A stretch of 12,530 bases of DNA from CAZXCK01 sp964639225 (GCA_964639225.1 CAZXCK010000124.1:1-12530), one strand, 5' to 3'; shown: positions 1 to 8,248, counted from the first letter of the stretch. Notes: generated from the letters alone by a model not told the origin. Numbers and translations are program-made.

Positions 1-1271
1 ATCCAGGCGACGGTGCGCTCCAGGCCCAGGCCAAAGCCGCCATGCGGAACCGTGCCATAGCGCCGCAGGTCCATGAACCAGGTGTAATTCTCCGGTGGCA
101 GCTTGTGCTCGGCGATCTTCTGCGCCAGGAGTTCGGCGTCGTGGATGCGCTCGCTGCCGCCGGTGATCTCGCCGTAGCCTTCCGGCGCTAACAGGTCCAC
201 GCTGCGACACACCTCCGGGCGGCCCTCGACCGGCTGCATGTAGAACGCCTTCGCCGCCGACGGATAGTGATAGACAAACACCGGCTTGTCGAACATGGCG
301 GCCAGCGCCGTCTCGTGCGGGCTGCCGAAGTCCTCGCCCCACTCGATTTTGAGCAGCTCGCGCTGTTCGGCGTCTTCGGTCTCGGCGGCCAGCTTCTGCA
401 GGCGCTCGATGGCTTCGTCGTAGCTGATGCGCGGGAAGGGCGGCAGCACACGTTGCAGCGAAGTCACGTCGCGCTCCAGGATTTCCAGCTCCGGGCGGTG
501 CTTTTCCAGCACCTGCTGCACAGCGTAGGCGACCATCTCTTCCTCGACGGCCATGATGTCTTCCAGGTTGAAGAAGGCCATCTCCGGCTCCAGCATCCAG
601 AATTCCATCAGGTGGCGGCGCGTCTTGGACTTCTCGGCGCGGAAGGTCGGCCCGAAGCAGTAGACCTTGCCAAAGGCCATGATGTTGGCCTCGTTGTAAA
701 GCTGGCCGGTCTGCGCCAGGTAGGCCGCCTCGTCGAAGTAGTCGATCTCAAACAGCGAGGTGGTGTCCTCACCAGCGGACGGCGTGATGATGGGCGTATC
801 GACCAGCAGATAGCCGTTGTCGTCCAGCCAGTTTCGCAGCGCCCGAATCAGCGTGGCGCGGATGCGCAGGATGGCCCACTGCCGCGACGAGCGCAGCCAC
901 AGGTGCCGGTGATCCATCAGGAATTCGACGCCGTGCTCTTTGGGCGTGATGGGGTAATCTTCCACCGCCTGGATGACTTCCAGCGATTTGATGCCCACCT
1001 CGTAGCCGCCGGGGATGCCGGGCGCGCGCTCGTCGGCGCGGACCGTGCCCCGGATGATGATCGACGACTCCTGTGTGAGCGCCTTTGCCAGCTCGAACTG
1101 GTCTTCGGGCAGGTCGGCCTTGAAGGCCACGCACTGCGCGATGCCGGTCCCGTCGCGCAGTTTGATAAAATGCAGTTTGCCTTTGCCGGTGCGGTTATAC
1201 ACCCAGCCGCGCAGCTCGACTTCCTGGCCGTCATACCGGGCGATATCGCCCACCTGAATCCGTTGTGTCAC
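1..1271 (-). CDS. asnS: Asparaginyl-tRNA synthetase (C-terminus cut by window edge)
   Basis: Class IIb aminoacyl-tRNA synthetase that charges tRNA-Asn with asparagine in the cytoplasm. About 423 residues are visible from a GTG start at 1271-1269, and the frame is open to the left edge. Residues about 1-105 form the OB-fold anticodon-binding domain (ELRGWVYNR, GTVRADERAPG). The catalytic domain opens with the AsnRS-type GVEFLMDHRHLWLRS (about 114-128). Motif 2 is FRAEKSKTRRHLMEFW (about 210-225), and motif 3, GFGLGLERTVAW, lies at the very edge. These match AsnRS of the Bacillus type rather than AspRS. The family is usually 430-465 residues, so only the last few dozen residues or fewer are missing. 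A GGTGG lies just upstream of the GTG. The gene is transcribed alone, divergent from the small gene at 1547. The visible part is intact. Confidence 0.93.
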   Translation of the reverse strand, partial: MTQRIQVGDIARYDGQEVELRGWVYNRTGKGKLHFIKLRDGTGIAQCVAFKADLPEDQFELAKALTQESSIIIRGTVRADERAPGIPGGYEVGIKSLEVIQAVEDYPITPKEHGVEFLMDHRHLWLRSSRQWAILRIRATLIRALRNWLDDNGYLLVDTPIITPSAGEDTTSLFEIDYFDEAAYLAQTGQLYNEANIMAFGKVYCFGPTFRAEKSKTRRHLMEFWMLEPEMAFFNLEDIMAVEEEMVAYAVQQVLEKHRPELEILERDVTSLQRVLPPFPRISYDEAIERLQKLAAETEDAEQRELLKIEWGEDFGSPHETALAAMFDKPVFVYHYPSAAKAFYMQPVEGRPEVCRSVDLLAPEGYGEITGGSERIHDAELLAQKIAEHKLPPENYTWFMDLRRYGTVPHGGFGLGLERTVAW

Positions 1272-1312
1272 CGGGTATCCACCTTTTCTGTATTGCCTAA
1301 TCCATGCGAAGT

Positions 1313-1318
1313 ATTATA
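1313..1318 (-). promoter_or_regulatory. Extended -10 box of the asnS promoter
   Basis: Read on the minus strand, the hexamer is a perfect TATAAT preceded by TGT, which is an extended -10 (TGn) element. The position 17 nt further upstream carries only a weak -35 (GAGACG, matching GAC). It would start transcription about 35 nt before the asnS GTG. Called from consensus match and position only. Confidence 0.55.
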
Positions 1319-1546
1319 ACATAGCAGGTAAACAACGTCTCCGCCCCACAACCCGACCGCCGTCTCTCGATTTGCCGCCGATATGCCAGAATGCGCCGTC
1401 CGGTTGCCAGCAGCACACCCGTCACCAGTTGATCTAATGGAACTATCCTGAAGTGGTAACAACTATTTAACACGCTGTTAATTCATAACCACTAAACTAT
1501 GACGGTATTTCGCACACACGTTTGAATATATTTAGAAAGGCTTATC

Positions 1547-1855
1547 ATGTTGAGCAATACCTCTTCAAACTACCACGTCGAATACATGGATGTCACCAAG
1601 CACTGGAACCCGGACTCCGAGGCTTTTGCCGGTGGCGACGCGCTGGTGACCCTTCTGTCGCACGGCTGGCAGATGAAGAAAGAAGTCCAGATCGAACAGC
1701 GCATCCTGGCTGGCAACCGCCAGATTATGATCTACCACATCGAACTCACCCGCGACGGCCAGACGATGAAAATGCCCGTGCTGCGCAATCCGTATGTGAA
1801 CGCGCTGATGCGACGCGGCAATTACACGCTCGTCCCGCTGAAGCAGGAGAGCTAA
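1547..1855 (+). CDS. Small conserved-looking hypothetical protein, 102 aa
   Basis: I do not recognise this family. The protein has 102 residues, no cysteine, no membrane segment and no signal peptide. It alternates charged and hydrophobic residues in a way that suggests a small soluble beta-rich fold (HGWQMKKEVQIEQRIL, NRQIMIYHIELTRDG). The ATG has a good ribosome site, AGAAAGG ending at 1540, 6 nt upstream, and the region before it is clearly AT-rich intergenic DNA. Overlapping longer frames on both strands lack such a site and have biased, arginine-rich composition, so this frame is preferred. It stands alone between asnS (divergent) and the flippase fusion gene (convergent). No confident promoter was found. 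Confidence 0.75.
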   Translation: MLSNTSSNYHVEYMDVTKHWNPDSEAFAGGDALVTLLSHGWQMKKEVQIEQRILAGNRQIMIYHIELTRDGQTMKMPVLRNPYVNALMRRGNYTLVPLKQES

Positions 1856-1873
1856 CCCCCCAGCAGCACTCGA

Positions 1874-1910
1874 CAATCAGAGGCCGGGCCGCGCGTCCGG
1901 TTTTTGATTG
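1874..1910 (+). terminator. Stem-loop between convergent genes, possible terminator
   Basis: Positions 1874-1887 pair with 1897-1910, giving 14 pairs of which three are G-U, around a 9-nt loop. The inner GGCCGG/CCGGTT part is followed by five T (1901-1905), as in a rho-independent terminator for the small plus-strand gene that ends at 1855. The three G-U pairs would be A-C mismatches on the other strand, so the fold favours plus-strand RNA. The T run is partly inside the longer stem, so it is not a textbook terminator. Confidence 0.4.
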
Positions 1911-1920
1911 GCTGGCGTGG

Positions 1921-4900
1921 TTAAGCTGGTGGAGCCAGCCGCCGCAGGCGTCCCGGCAGCAGCGGCAGCAGCATGTGACGTTCCGCCGCCGATAACGGAC
2001 GCAGCGCCAGCAGCACCCCACCGTAGACAATTCCGCCCGCTGGCAGGGCCAGCACCGGCGACAGCGGCCAGCTCACCGCCATCAGCGCCAGCATGGCCGC
2101 CCCGGCGATCACCTGCCGCCACACCATATCCAGCCAGTCCAGGCGACCCAGCGCGCTTTGCAGCAACAGCCCGAATGGCACCAGCAGCACCATCTCAGAG
2201 AAGATGGTCGTCACGGCGGCGGCCCGGTAGCCGTAAATAGGGATAAAGATCAGGTTGGTGGCGATGTTAAACGTCACCGCCAGCACAAAAGCCAGCGTAA
2301 TCCTGCGCTGCAAATCGACGGCGATGAGCGTGTACTGCGTCAGGCTGTTGATCCAGCCAAACGGGATACTCCAGATCATAATTTGCAGCGCGACGGCCCC
2401 CGCTGGCAGGAACTCCGCGCCGCCCAGCAGCAGCGTCAGCGATTCGGCCAGAAACGTAAACAGCACGGCCAGCGGCATGGCGATCGCCAGCAGCAGCTTG
2501 ACGCCCAGCGTGTACGTCCGTTTGAGCGCCTGCCGGTCTTCCTTCGCCTGACGCGACATCACCGGCAGCAGCGCCTGGGTGAAGAACGCCGGGACGATGT
2601 TGATCGCCAGCAGCCAGCGATAAGAGACGCTGTACTGCCCCACGATGCGCGCCCCGCGCAGGGCTTCCAGGATAATCACGTCGATCTGGAAGAAGATCGT
2701 CGCCAGGAAGTGATTCAGCATCAGCGGCCAGCTTTCGTCGACCATGCCGCCGACCAGCTTCCGCGACGGCGGGCGCAGTCGCAGCCGACCGATGAGCGCG
2801 CGCCCGGTCCACACCAGGATCGCCAGCGTGATGAAGTTGGTCAGGATGCTGACCGCCGCCAGCCCGACAATGCCATAGCCCAGCAGCAGCACCACCACGC
2901 CGAACACGGCCTTGTTGATGGTGGTGATGGTCGCCACCGCCGCCGGATACTCGGCCTTCTCGAAGGCGTAGAACAGCGACGTCATGCCCTTGCTGATGCT
3001 GCCCGGCACCAGTCCGATATACAGCAGTCCCAGCGCGACCAGCGCCGTCTGCGCCAGCGGCGGATCGACGAACGCCTGGCGCACCAGCACAAAGCCGATC
3101 ACCAGCGGCACACCGGCCACCATCAGCAGCAGACGCAGCGCGCTGGTGTTGAGGAAGAAATAACCGGCCTTCGGGCGCTGCTGCGACGCCTCGCGGATGA
3201 GCCACACATCCAGGCCGAAGTTGGTGAAGATGTCGAACCACACGAACACGACAATCGCGTAATAGTAGATTCCGGCGTCTTCCGGGCCGAGGATGCGCAG
3301 CATCACGAGGGCGAAGGCGAAGTCGATGCCGCGATTGAACAGATTCAGCACGATGGGCACCGCGCTGTTGCGCGCCACCCGGCTGACGGTGGTGCCTTCG
3401 CTGTCCGCCGTGCCCACCAGCACGCGCCACAGCCACACCCCAACCAGAAACACCAGCAGCGCCGCGCCGATCACCGAGGCGAACAATCCCACCTGGAACG
3501 TCAGCGGGCTGTACACCAGCCGCACCACATAATGACCGTCAGCCAGGGCCGCCAACTGCGCCGGCGACAGCTCATCGTCCGCCCAGCGGTCCGCCAGCGG
3601 CTCGTCCCCGTGCAGGCGCACACCGATGAAGTTCTCCAGCACCAGCTCGGCTTGCAGCGGGCGCTCGGCGGCCACCTCGCCGCCGAGACCCAGGCCCTGC
3701 GGGCGGATGAAAGCGCGCCAGCCCGGCGCATACGTTTCGCTGTAGATCAGCCACTCGTCGGGCATCTGCCCCAATCCGTTGATCTCGATCAGTTTCTCGC
3801 GCCCGCTGTCGGCGATCACTCGCGCCAGGTCGGTACTGATCGAGATGTCCGGCAGGCCAGCGTCCGCGCCGCCAGCGCTGATGAATGCGCGCGGCGCGGC
3901 CTGCGTGTTCTCGTAGATGCGTGTCGCCTCGTCCTCATAGACCGGCACCAGCCGTCCATCCAGCTCCGGCGGCAGCTCGATCTGCGGGTGGCTGACGACA
4001 TAGCGCACGTTGAGCAGGTCCAGCCGTTCCCAATCGACCTCACCAGCGGCGATGCGGTCCAGGTACAGCGGCGCGATACGGTTGAAGTCGAGCGCCGTCT
4101 GCGGCTGCACCTGACGCATGTAATCGACATACTGGCGGCTGATGATGCTGTCGTAGCCGCGCACATCGTCCAGGCCGTAGCGCAGGGTCGCGTTGGCGGG
4201 CAGCAGATTGTCGAGTCCCTGCGCCGGGGCGTCCAGCGTGATATAGCGAAACGGTTCTTCCTGCTGCTGGCGCTCGCGCAGCCACGTGACGGCGGGCGGC
4301 TCGAAATCCAGCAGACGCGGGTCCGCTGCCGTGTTGAACCCCCACGACGCGATCAGCAAATCTGCCGCCAGCACCGCCACCGCGCCAACCTGCCACAGCG
4401 GCACGCCGCGCCAGCGCCGCGCCCGTTCGCCACGACTCGCCAGCAAAACCGCCACCCCCGCCAGACTCGCCACCACGCCGAAGATCAGCACGTTGCCGAA
4501 CTGGTAGCTGTAGAACATGCGCGCATCGGCCAGCCCTTCACCGGCGCGCGCCAGAGTCTCAAAGACGGGCGTCAGCAGCGGCTCGAACGAGTCGAACAGG
4601 GCGCGCGTCAGCAGCAGACCGGCCAGCGCCAGCCCGCCGGCGGCCAGCAGTCCCAGCCCGGTCCAGTGCGCGGCACGCGGACGGCGCAGCAGCACATCAG
4701 CGCCGAAACCCGCCAGCACCGCCACCGCGAACGTCACGCCGAACACCCAGCGAAAGGCCGTGTTGAGCTGGTTAATGCCGGGCAGATAATAAATCAGGGC
4801 GTAGGTCGGCAGGCCAAACGTAAACGTAAGCGCCAGTCCGGCCAGCACGACGACGATCAGCCGGTAGGGCGGCGACGCCGGGGCGGACTCGCGGCGGCGC

Positions 4901-6036
4901 ATGTCGAATATGGCCAGCGCCGCCAGTGCCAGCGGCAGAATGCCCACGTACAGCGCGCCTTCGACGTAATTCTTGATGCCCCATTCGGTGTGGGTGCGCA
5001 GCTCGCCCACCGAATTGACAAACGACACCGGCAGCCGTTCCCAGGCGAACACGTCGAAATAGTGATGGTGCGCCGGGCTGCCGTAGAAGTTGGGCAGCAC
5101 ATATTGCAGCAGGTCACGGAAGGGGTGCGCGTAGCCCAGCACCGTCGCCAGGTCGGAGCGTTCGGCGCGCCAGTTGCTGCTGGCGAACTCAAACAGCGGC
5201 ACAAACTGGATCGCCGCCAGCGCGAAGCCCAGCGCCACCATCGCCGCGATCCAGCCCGCCGCCTTGAACGTGTGGCGCAGGCCGTCGGCGCGTTCCTGCC
5301 AGCCCTGCCACAGCAGCCGGACGCCGCTGTAATACGCCAGAATCAGCAACGTGTAGATGGTAATCTCCACATGCCCGGCGAAGATACTGGCCGCCAGTGC
5401 CACCGCGCCCACCACCACCCAGGGCGTACTCGTTCGCCGCCCCAGCAGAGACTGCCGCCGCACAATGAACTCGGCCATCAGCACCAGCAGCGGCAGCCAC
5501 ACCACCGCGCCGATAATCATCGGATGCACGGCGCTGGCGATGAAGAATCCGCTCAACTGGTAGGTGATGCCCGCCAGCGCCCCGCCGAAGCGCGACACGC
5601 CGAGTCCGCGCAGCAGGGCGTACATAAACAACCCGGCCAGCCATAGATTGACCACCGTGAACCAGCCATAGGCGGCGGGCAGCGGCAGCACGTAATACAG
5701 CGCGCTCAACGGGTACAGCGTGGACTGCTGCCCGGCGGCCATAAACGGAATCCCGGCGAACTGGTGCGGGTTCCACAGCGGCACCTCGCGCTGGGCGATG
5801 CTGTCGCGGATGAAGGTTTTCCACTGGTAATTCTGCAATACCAGGTCGGAAAGCAGATGATTGTGCGGTGTATCCGGCGCGCCGACCTGCTCGCGGTAGG
5901 TGGCGTAGGGCTGGAACTGGTACAGGTTGTCCGCCGGAATCAGCGTGCGCCCGCCCACTGTCTGCGGCCAGAACATCAGCAGCGGCAGCAGAAACAGCAG
6001 ACCAGCGATCAGCACATCGTGCAGCAGACGGCGCAT
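1921..6036 (-). CDS. YfhO-like membrane protein fused to a MOP-superfamily polysaccharide flippase, 1371 aa
   Basis: One uninterrupted frame from ATG 6036 with GAGG 9 nt upstream. Residues 1 to about 875 resemble the YfhO family of large multi-spanning membrane proteins, thought to act in cell-surface glycan assembly. They show an N-terminal membrane anchor, an acidic periplasmic-type loop (TLIPADNLYQFQPYATYRE), VPLWNPHQFAGIPFMA, many hydrophobic segments, then a soluble region from about 570 to 845 (ETYAPGWRAFI typical of YfhO) and a closing membrane helix near 850-872. Residues about 885-1371 look like a full Wzx/RfbX-type flippase (RNSAVPIVLNLFNRGIDFAF, ILGPEDAGIYYYAI, then about 12 hydrophobic segments). 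YfhO proteins and flippases are normally separate proteins of about 800-900 and 450-500 residues. The rhomboid gene lies 23 nt upstream, so both are probably one operon. The flippase call is firm; the exact YfhO activity is not known. Confidence 0.88.
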   Translation of the reverse strand: MRRLLHDVLIAGLLFLLPLLMFWPQTVGGRTLIPADNLYQFQPYATYREQVGAPDTPHNHLLSDLVLQNYQWKTFIRDSIAQREVPLWNPHQFAGIPFMAAGQQSTLYPLSALYYVLPLPAAYGWFTVVNLWLAGLFMYALLRGLGVSRFGGALAGITYQLSGFFIASAVHPMIIGAVVWLPLLVLMAEFIVRRQSLLGRRTSTPWVVVGAVALAASIFAGHVEITIYTLLILAYYSGVRLLWQGWQERADGLRHTFKAAGWIAAMVALGFALAAIQFVPLFEFASSNWRAERSDLATVLGYAHPFRDLLQYVLPNFYGSPAHHHYFDVFAWERLPVSFVNSVGELRTHTEWGIKNYVEGALYVGILPLALAALAIFDMRRRESAPASPPYRLIVVVLAGLALTFTFGLPTYALIYYLPGINQLNTAFRWVFGVTFAVAVLAGFGADVLLRRPRAAHWTGLGLLAAGGLALAGLLLTRALFDSFEPLLTPVFETLARAGEGLADARMFYSYQFGNVLIFGVVASLAGVAVLLASRGERARRWRGVPLWQVGAVAVLAADLLIASWGFNTAADPRLLDFEPPAVTWLRERQQQEEPFRYITLDAPAQGLDNLLPANATLRYGLDDVRGYDSIISRQYVDYMRQVQPQTALDFNRIAPLYLDRIAAGEVDWERLDLLNVRYVVSHPQIELPPELDGRLVPVYEDEATRIYENTQAAPRAFISAGGADAGLPDISISTDLARVIADSGREKLIEINGLGQMPDEWLIYSETYAPGWRAFIRPQGLGLGGEVAAERPLQAELVLENFIGVRLHGDEPLADRWADDELSPAQLAALADGHYVVRLVYSPLTFQVGLFASVIGAALLVFLVGVWLWRVLVGTADSEGTTVSRVARNSAVPIVLNLFNRGIDFAFALVMLRILGPEDAGIYYYAIVVFVWFDIFTNFGLDVWLIREASQQRPKAGYFFLNTSALRLLLMVAGVPLVIGFVLVRQAFVDPPLAQTALVALGLLYIGLVPGSISKGMTSLFYAFEKAEYPAAVATITTINKAVFGVVVLLLGYGIVGLAAVSILTNFITLAILVWTGRALIGRLRLRPPSRKLVGGMVDESWPLMLNHFLATIFFQIDVIILEALRGARIVGQYSVSYRWLLAINIVPAFFTQALLPVMSRQAKEDRQALKRTYTLGVKLLLAIAMPLAVLFTFLAESLTLLLGGAEFLPAGAVALQIMIWSIPFGWINSLTQYTLIAVDLQRRITLAFVLAVTFNIATNLIFIPIYGYRAAAVTTIFSEMVLLVPFGLLLQSALGRLDWLDMVWRQVIAGAAMLALMAVSWPLSPVLALPAGGIVYGGVLLALRPLSAAERHMLLPLLPGRLRRLAPPA

Positions 6037-6059
6037 CGGTTTTTACCTCGGCGCGGCGA

Positions 6060-6947
6060 TCACAGGCCACCTGCCAGCAGCGACCCCACCACCAGCAGAC
6101 CCAGCAGCAGCACGCCATAGGCCAGCAGCGGCTGGTAACGATCTTCCAGCGGGTTGATGTCCTCACCGACCAACGTGCCCGGTTCCTGGGGATGCGGGCG
6201 CACCACCACAATCGGCCCGATGATCCAGGCCAGCGCCAGCCCGCCCAGCCAGCCGCCCACATGGCCCCAGTTGTCGATGCGCACGCCGTCGCCGGGGGCC
6301 AGGCTGGTGACGATACCATAGGCGAAGTTGATACCGGCGATAATCAGAAGCTGGCGCAGTTGGGCGCTGGCCGCCGGTCCCAGCAGGCGGCGGTGCCGGT
6401 ACAGGAAGATCATCTCCGCGCCGAAGATGGCGAACACCGCGCCGGATGCGCCTACCGACGTCACCTGCGGCCCGTTCAGCAGCACACTCAGCACGGAGCC
6501 GCTCAACCCGCCCAGGAAGTAGATCAGCAGAAAGCGCGGCGTGCCGAAGAAGCGCTCCACCGTCTGGCCGATGATGTACAGCGCGTACATGTTGAACAGC
6601 ACATGCGGCAGGCCGCCATGCAGGAACATGGCCGTAAACAGCCGGTAATACTCGCCGAACTCCAGCACGGCGGTGTGATTGTTAGCGCCCCAGTCGTACA
6701 CGTTGCGCAGTTCCTGCGGCGACATGACGAAATGCGTCACCACGAAGATCAGGCTGTTGATGCCGATCAGCGCGATTGTGGCGACCGGGTTGGTCATGTT
6801 GAGGCGCACCGGCATCAGTCCAGCGCGGCGCGGGGAGTCATTGCCGTTGTCGTCGTCGTCATCATACGAGCGACGCGGCGGCGGCTGTTGTTCCAGCGGA
6901 TGCGGGCGGCGGTTCCGCTGCGGTGGGCGTGACGGATCGTTGGGCAT
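6060..6947 (-). CDS. Rhomboid-family intramembrane serine protease, 295 aa
   Basis: A polytopic membrane protease that cuts transmembrane substrates within the bilayer. Residues 1 to about 45 are a hydrophilic, proline- and arginine-rich cytoplasmic tail with a run of five Asp. The rhomboid core follows: FLHGGLPHVLFNMYAL with the HxxxN motif (H115, N119), the catalytic serine in GASGA (S168), and the catalytic histidine in NWGHVGGWLGG (H229). The C-terminus carries one more hydrophobic helix (LLAYGVLLLGLLVVG). All key residues are present, so it should be active. The ATG at 6947 was chosen, with AGGAAA 11 nt upstream. An in-frame TTG at 6974 would add nine residues but has no ribosome site. 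First gene of an operon with the YfhO-flippase gene; its substrate is unknown. Confidence 0.92.
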   Translation of the reverse strand: MPNDPSRPPQRNRRPHPLEQQPPPRRSYDDDDDNGNDSPRRAGLMPVRLNMTNPVATIALIGINSLIFVVTHFVMSPQELRNVYDWGANNHTAVLEFGEYYRLFTAMFLHGGLPHVLFNMYALYIIGQTVERFFGTPRFLLIYFLGGLSGSVLSVLLNGPQVTSVGASGAVFAIFGAEMIFLYRHRRLLGPAASAQLRQLLIIAGINFAYGIVTSLAPGDGVRIDNWGHVGGWLGGLALAWIIGPIVVVRPHPQEPGTLVGEDINPLEDRYQPLLAYGVLLLGLLVVGSLLAGGL

Positions 6948-6998
6948 AGCTTGACGGCTTTCCTGGTTTACCAATGGGCCTGATGCTGGCGGTCAGCC

Positions 6999-7155
6999 GC
7001 CCGGTGTTAAAACACCGGGCTAAGGAAGCATGTCCACTAAAGGGACATAGAAGAAGACCCGTCCACTTAGCTCACCGCAGGAAACACGACCCCTTTAGTG
7101 GGTCGGCAACCTGTAGCCGGTTGCAGGCACCTACGGTTTTGAACCGCTGGTGGAC
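6999..7155. ncRNA. Cluster of stem-loops with complementary loops, candidate structured RNA or palindromic element
   Basis: Five hairpins are visible. H0 is 6999-7008/7011-7020, a perfect 10-bp stem. H1 is 7030-7035/7043-7048 with loop ACTAAAG. H2 is 7087-7092/7100-7105 with loop CTTTAGT. H3 is 7106-7111/7119-7124. H4 is 7134-7138/7142-7146. GTCCAC at 7061-7066 pairs with GTGGAC at 7150-7155 (plus one G-U) and closes H2-H4 into a multi-branch unit. The H1 and H2 loops are exact 7-nt reverse complements and could kiss. No open frame explains this. It sits between the divergent rhomboid and FmdB-type genes, so it could be a leader, an independent RNA, a stand-alone transposon-associated (HEARO/omega-like) RNA or a REP-like palindromic repeat. 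Strand is undecided. Confidence 0.5.
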
Positions 7156-7178
7156 AGTATTTATTCTCCTTATCCCCG

Positions 7179-7209
7179 TTGACGGCATTCTAACACAGGC
7201 CGGTTATAC
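7179..7209 (+). promoter_or_regulatory. Possible promoter of the zinc-ribbon gene
   Basis: TTGACG at 7179-7184 is a good -35 box, and TTATAC at 7204-7209 a fair -10 with a longish 19-nt spacer. GTTATA at 18 nt is the alternative. Transcription would start about 45-50 nt before the ATG at 7262, in an AT-rich stretch within otherwise GC-rich DNA. Confidence 0.35.
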
Positions 7210-7261
7210 GTTATGATGGTACATATTGGATAACGATAGCATAGATTGTCGAGTTCTCAAG

Positions 7262-7675
7262 ATGCCAGCTTATGATTATCGCTGCAAAGCGTGCCAGCAC
7301 CGTTTCACCGCGTTCTACAAGACCTACCAGGATTACGACGCCGCACACCCGGAATGTCCCCAGTGCGGCAGCGCCGACGTGACGCGGCTCATCTCGCGGG
7401 TGGCCATCCCGCGACCGTCGCGTGACTTCAGCAAAATGTCGTCGAATGAGATGCTGTCGGTACTCGAATCCGGCGATTCGCGGCAGGTAGGCGAGATGTT
7501 CGACCAGGTCGGCGGCAGCGATCCCAGCCTGGGCGCGGAGTATCACGAGGCAACTCAGCGATTGCTGCGCGGCGAGAGCATGGAGAAAGTCGAGCGCGAC
7601 CTGTCCGCCGCCGAATCAGCGGGCGATTTACCGCCAACACCGCCACCGGCTCCACCGCCAGCCAGCGACGACTAA
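7262..7675 (+). CDS. FmdB-type zinc-ribbon protein, 137 aa
   Basis: A small putative regulatory protein. FmdB-family members carry one N-terminal zinc ribbon and were first linked to formamidase expression, but the true role of most is unknown. The family signature MPxYDYRC is present at the N-terminus, and the four zinc ligands are C8, C11, C32 and C35 (CKAC and CPQC). Residues 45 to about 120 are charged and helical, and the last 15 residues are mostly Pro, Ala and Asp. The ATG at 7262 was chosen because the family starts with this motif; an in-frame TTG at 7226 would add 12 unrelated residues. The ribosome site is weak. Its stop codon overlaps the thpR stop tail to tail by 4 nt, so the two transcripts must overlap at their 3' ends. 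Confidence 0.9.
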   Translation: MPAYDYRCKACQHRFTAFYKTYQDYDAAHPECPQCGSADVTRLISRVAIPRPSRDFSKMSSNEMLSVLESGDSRQVGEMFDQVGGSDPSLGAEYHEATQRLLRGESMEKVERDLSAAESAGDLPPTPPPAPPPASDD

Positions 7676-8220
7676 CCCAGCGGGTAGACTCCGATGGTCT
7701 GGTAGCGCGATCCCTGTGGGGTGAGCGCGCTCTGGATCAGCACAAACTGAGTCACCGGGAACGGCCCGGCGGCAAAATCGGCGTGGGCGCGCAGAAAGCG
7801 GTCCGCCTGGGGTACGGGCTGGCGGGCGTTGACTCGCGCCAGCGTAATATGCGCGCTGAACGGGCGATCTTCCGGCTCGAAGCCGGCTGTCGCCAGCGCG
7901 CTCTCGACGCCGCCATACAGCGCGAACAGGGTCGGCGCTTTGTCCAGGCCGGCCCACAGCACGCGCGGCGGTTGGCGATCCCCCGGCGGGAAGCGCCCCA
8001 CACCACGCACCGTCAGCGAGAACGCCGCCCCGGTCACCGTCGCCAGCGCGTCCTGGATGGGTTTCACCCGATCATCGGGCACATCCGCGCCGATGAACCG
8101 CAGCGTGAGGTGCATCTGATCCGGTTTCACCCAGCGCGCGCCGGGGATGTCGGCACGCAGCGCGGCCAGATCGGCGCGCACAGTGGGCGGCAGTTCGACG
8201 GCGACAAACAAGCGCGGCAT
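7672..8220 (-). CDS. thpR: RNA 2',3'-cyclic phosphodiesterase (2H phosphoesterase), 182 aa
   Basis: A 2H-superfamily enzyme (ThpR/LigT) that opens 2',3'-cyclic phosphate ends of RNA; some members also ligate tRNA halves in vitro. Both catalytic HxT motifs are present, HLTL at H37 and HITLAR at H124. The N-terminus (MPRLFVAVELP) and the 182-residue length are typical of the family. A GAGG lies 10 nt before the ATG. It follows the aldo/keto reductase gene by 28 nt on the same strand, so the two are likely co-transcribed, although no functional link is evident. The last codons overlap the end of the convergent zinc-ribbon gene. Intact. Confidence 0.92.
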   Translation of the reverse strand: MPRLFVAVELPPTVRADLAALRADIPGARWVKPDQMHLTLRFIGADVPDDRVKPIQDALATVTGAAFSLTVRGVGRFPPGDRQPPRVLWAGLDKAPTLFALYGGVESALATAGFEPEDRPFSAHITLARVNARQPVPQADRFLRAHADFAAGPFPVTQFVLIQSALTPQGSRYQTIGVYPLG

Positions 8221-8248
8221 GGGGCGGCGTCCTCGGCTGTGATCTGAA

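Noticed and set aside
267..1319. 350-codon plus-strand open frame opposite asnS
   Set aside because: The minus strand holds an unmistakable AsnRS through the same bases; the plus frame is a GC-driven shadow.
2267..3436. 389-codon minus-strand frame inside the fusion gene, considered as evidence of a frameshift
   Set aside because: It overlaps the flippase half, which is itself unbroken; the alternative frame is Ala/Gly/Arg-rich and lacks family motifs.
2158..5646. 1162-codon plus-strand open frame
   Set aside because: It is extremely rich in Gln, Arg and His, has no recognisable domain, and mirrors the YfhO-flippase gene, which has coherent membrane segments and family motifs.
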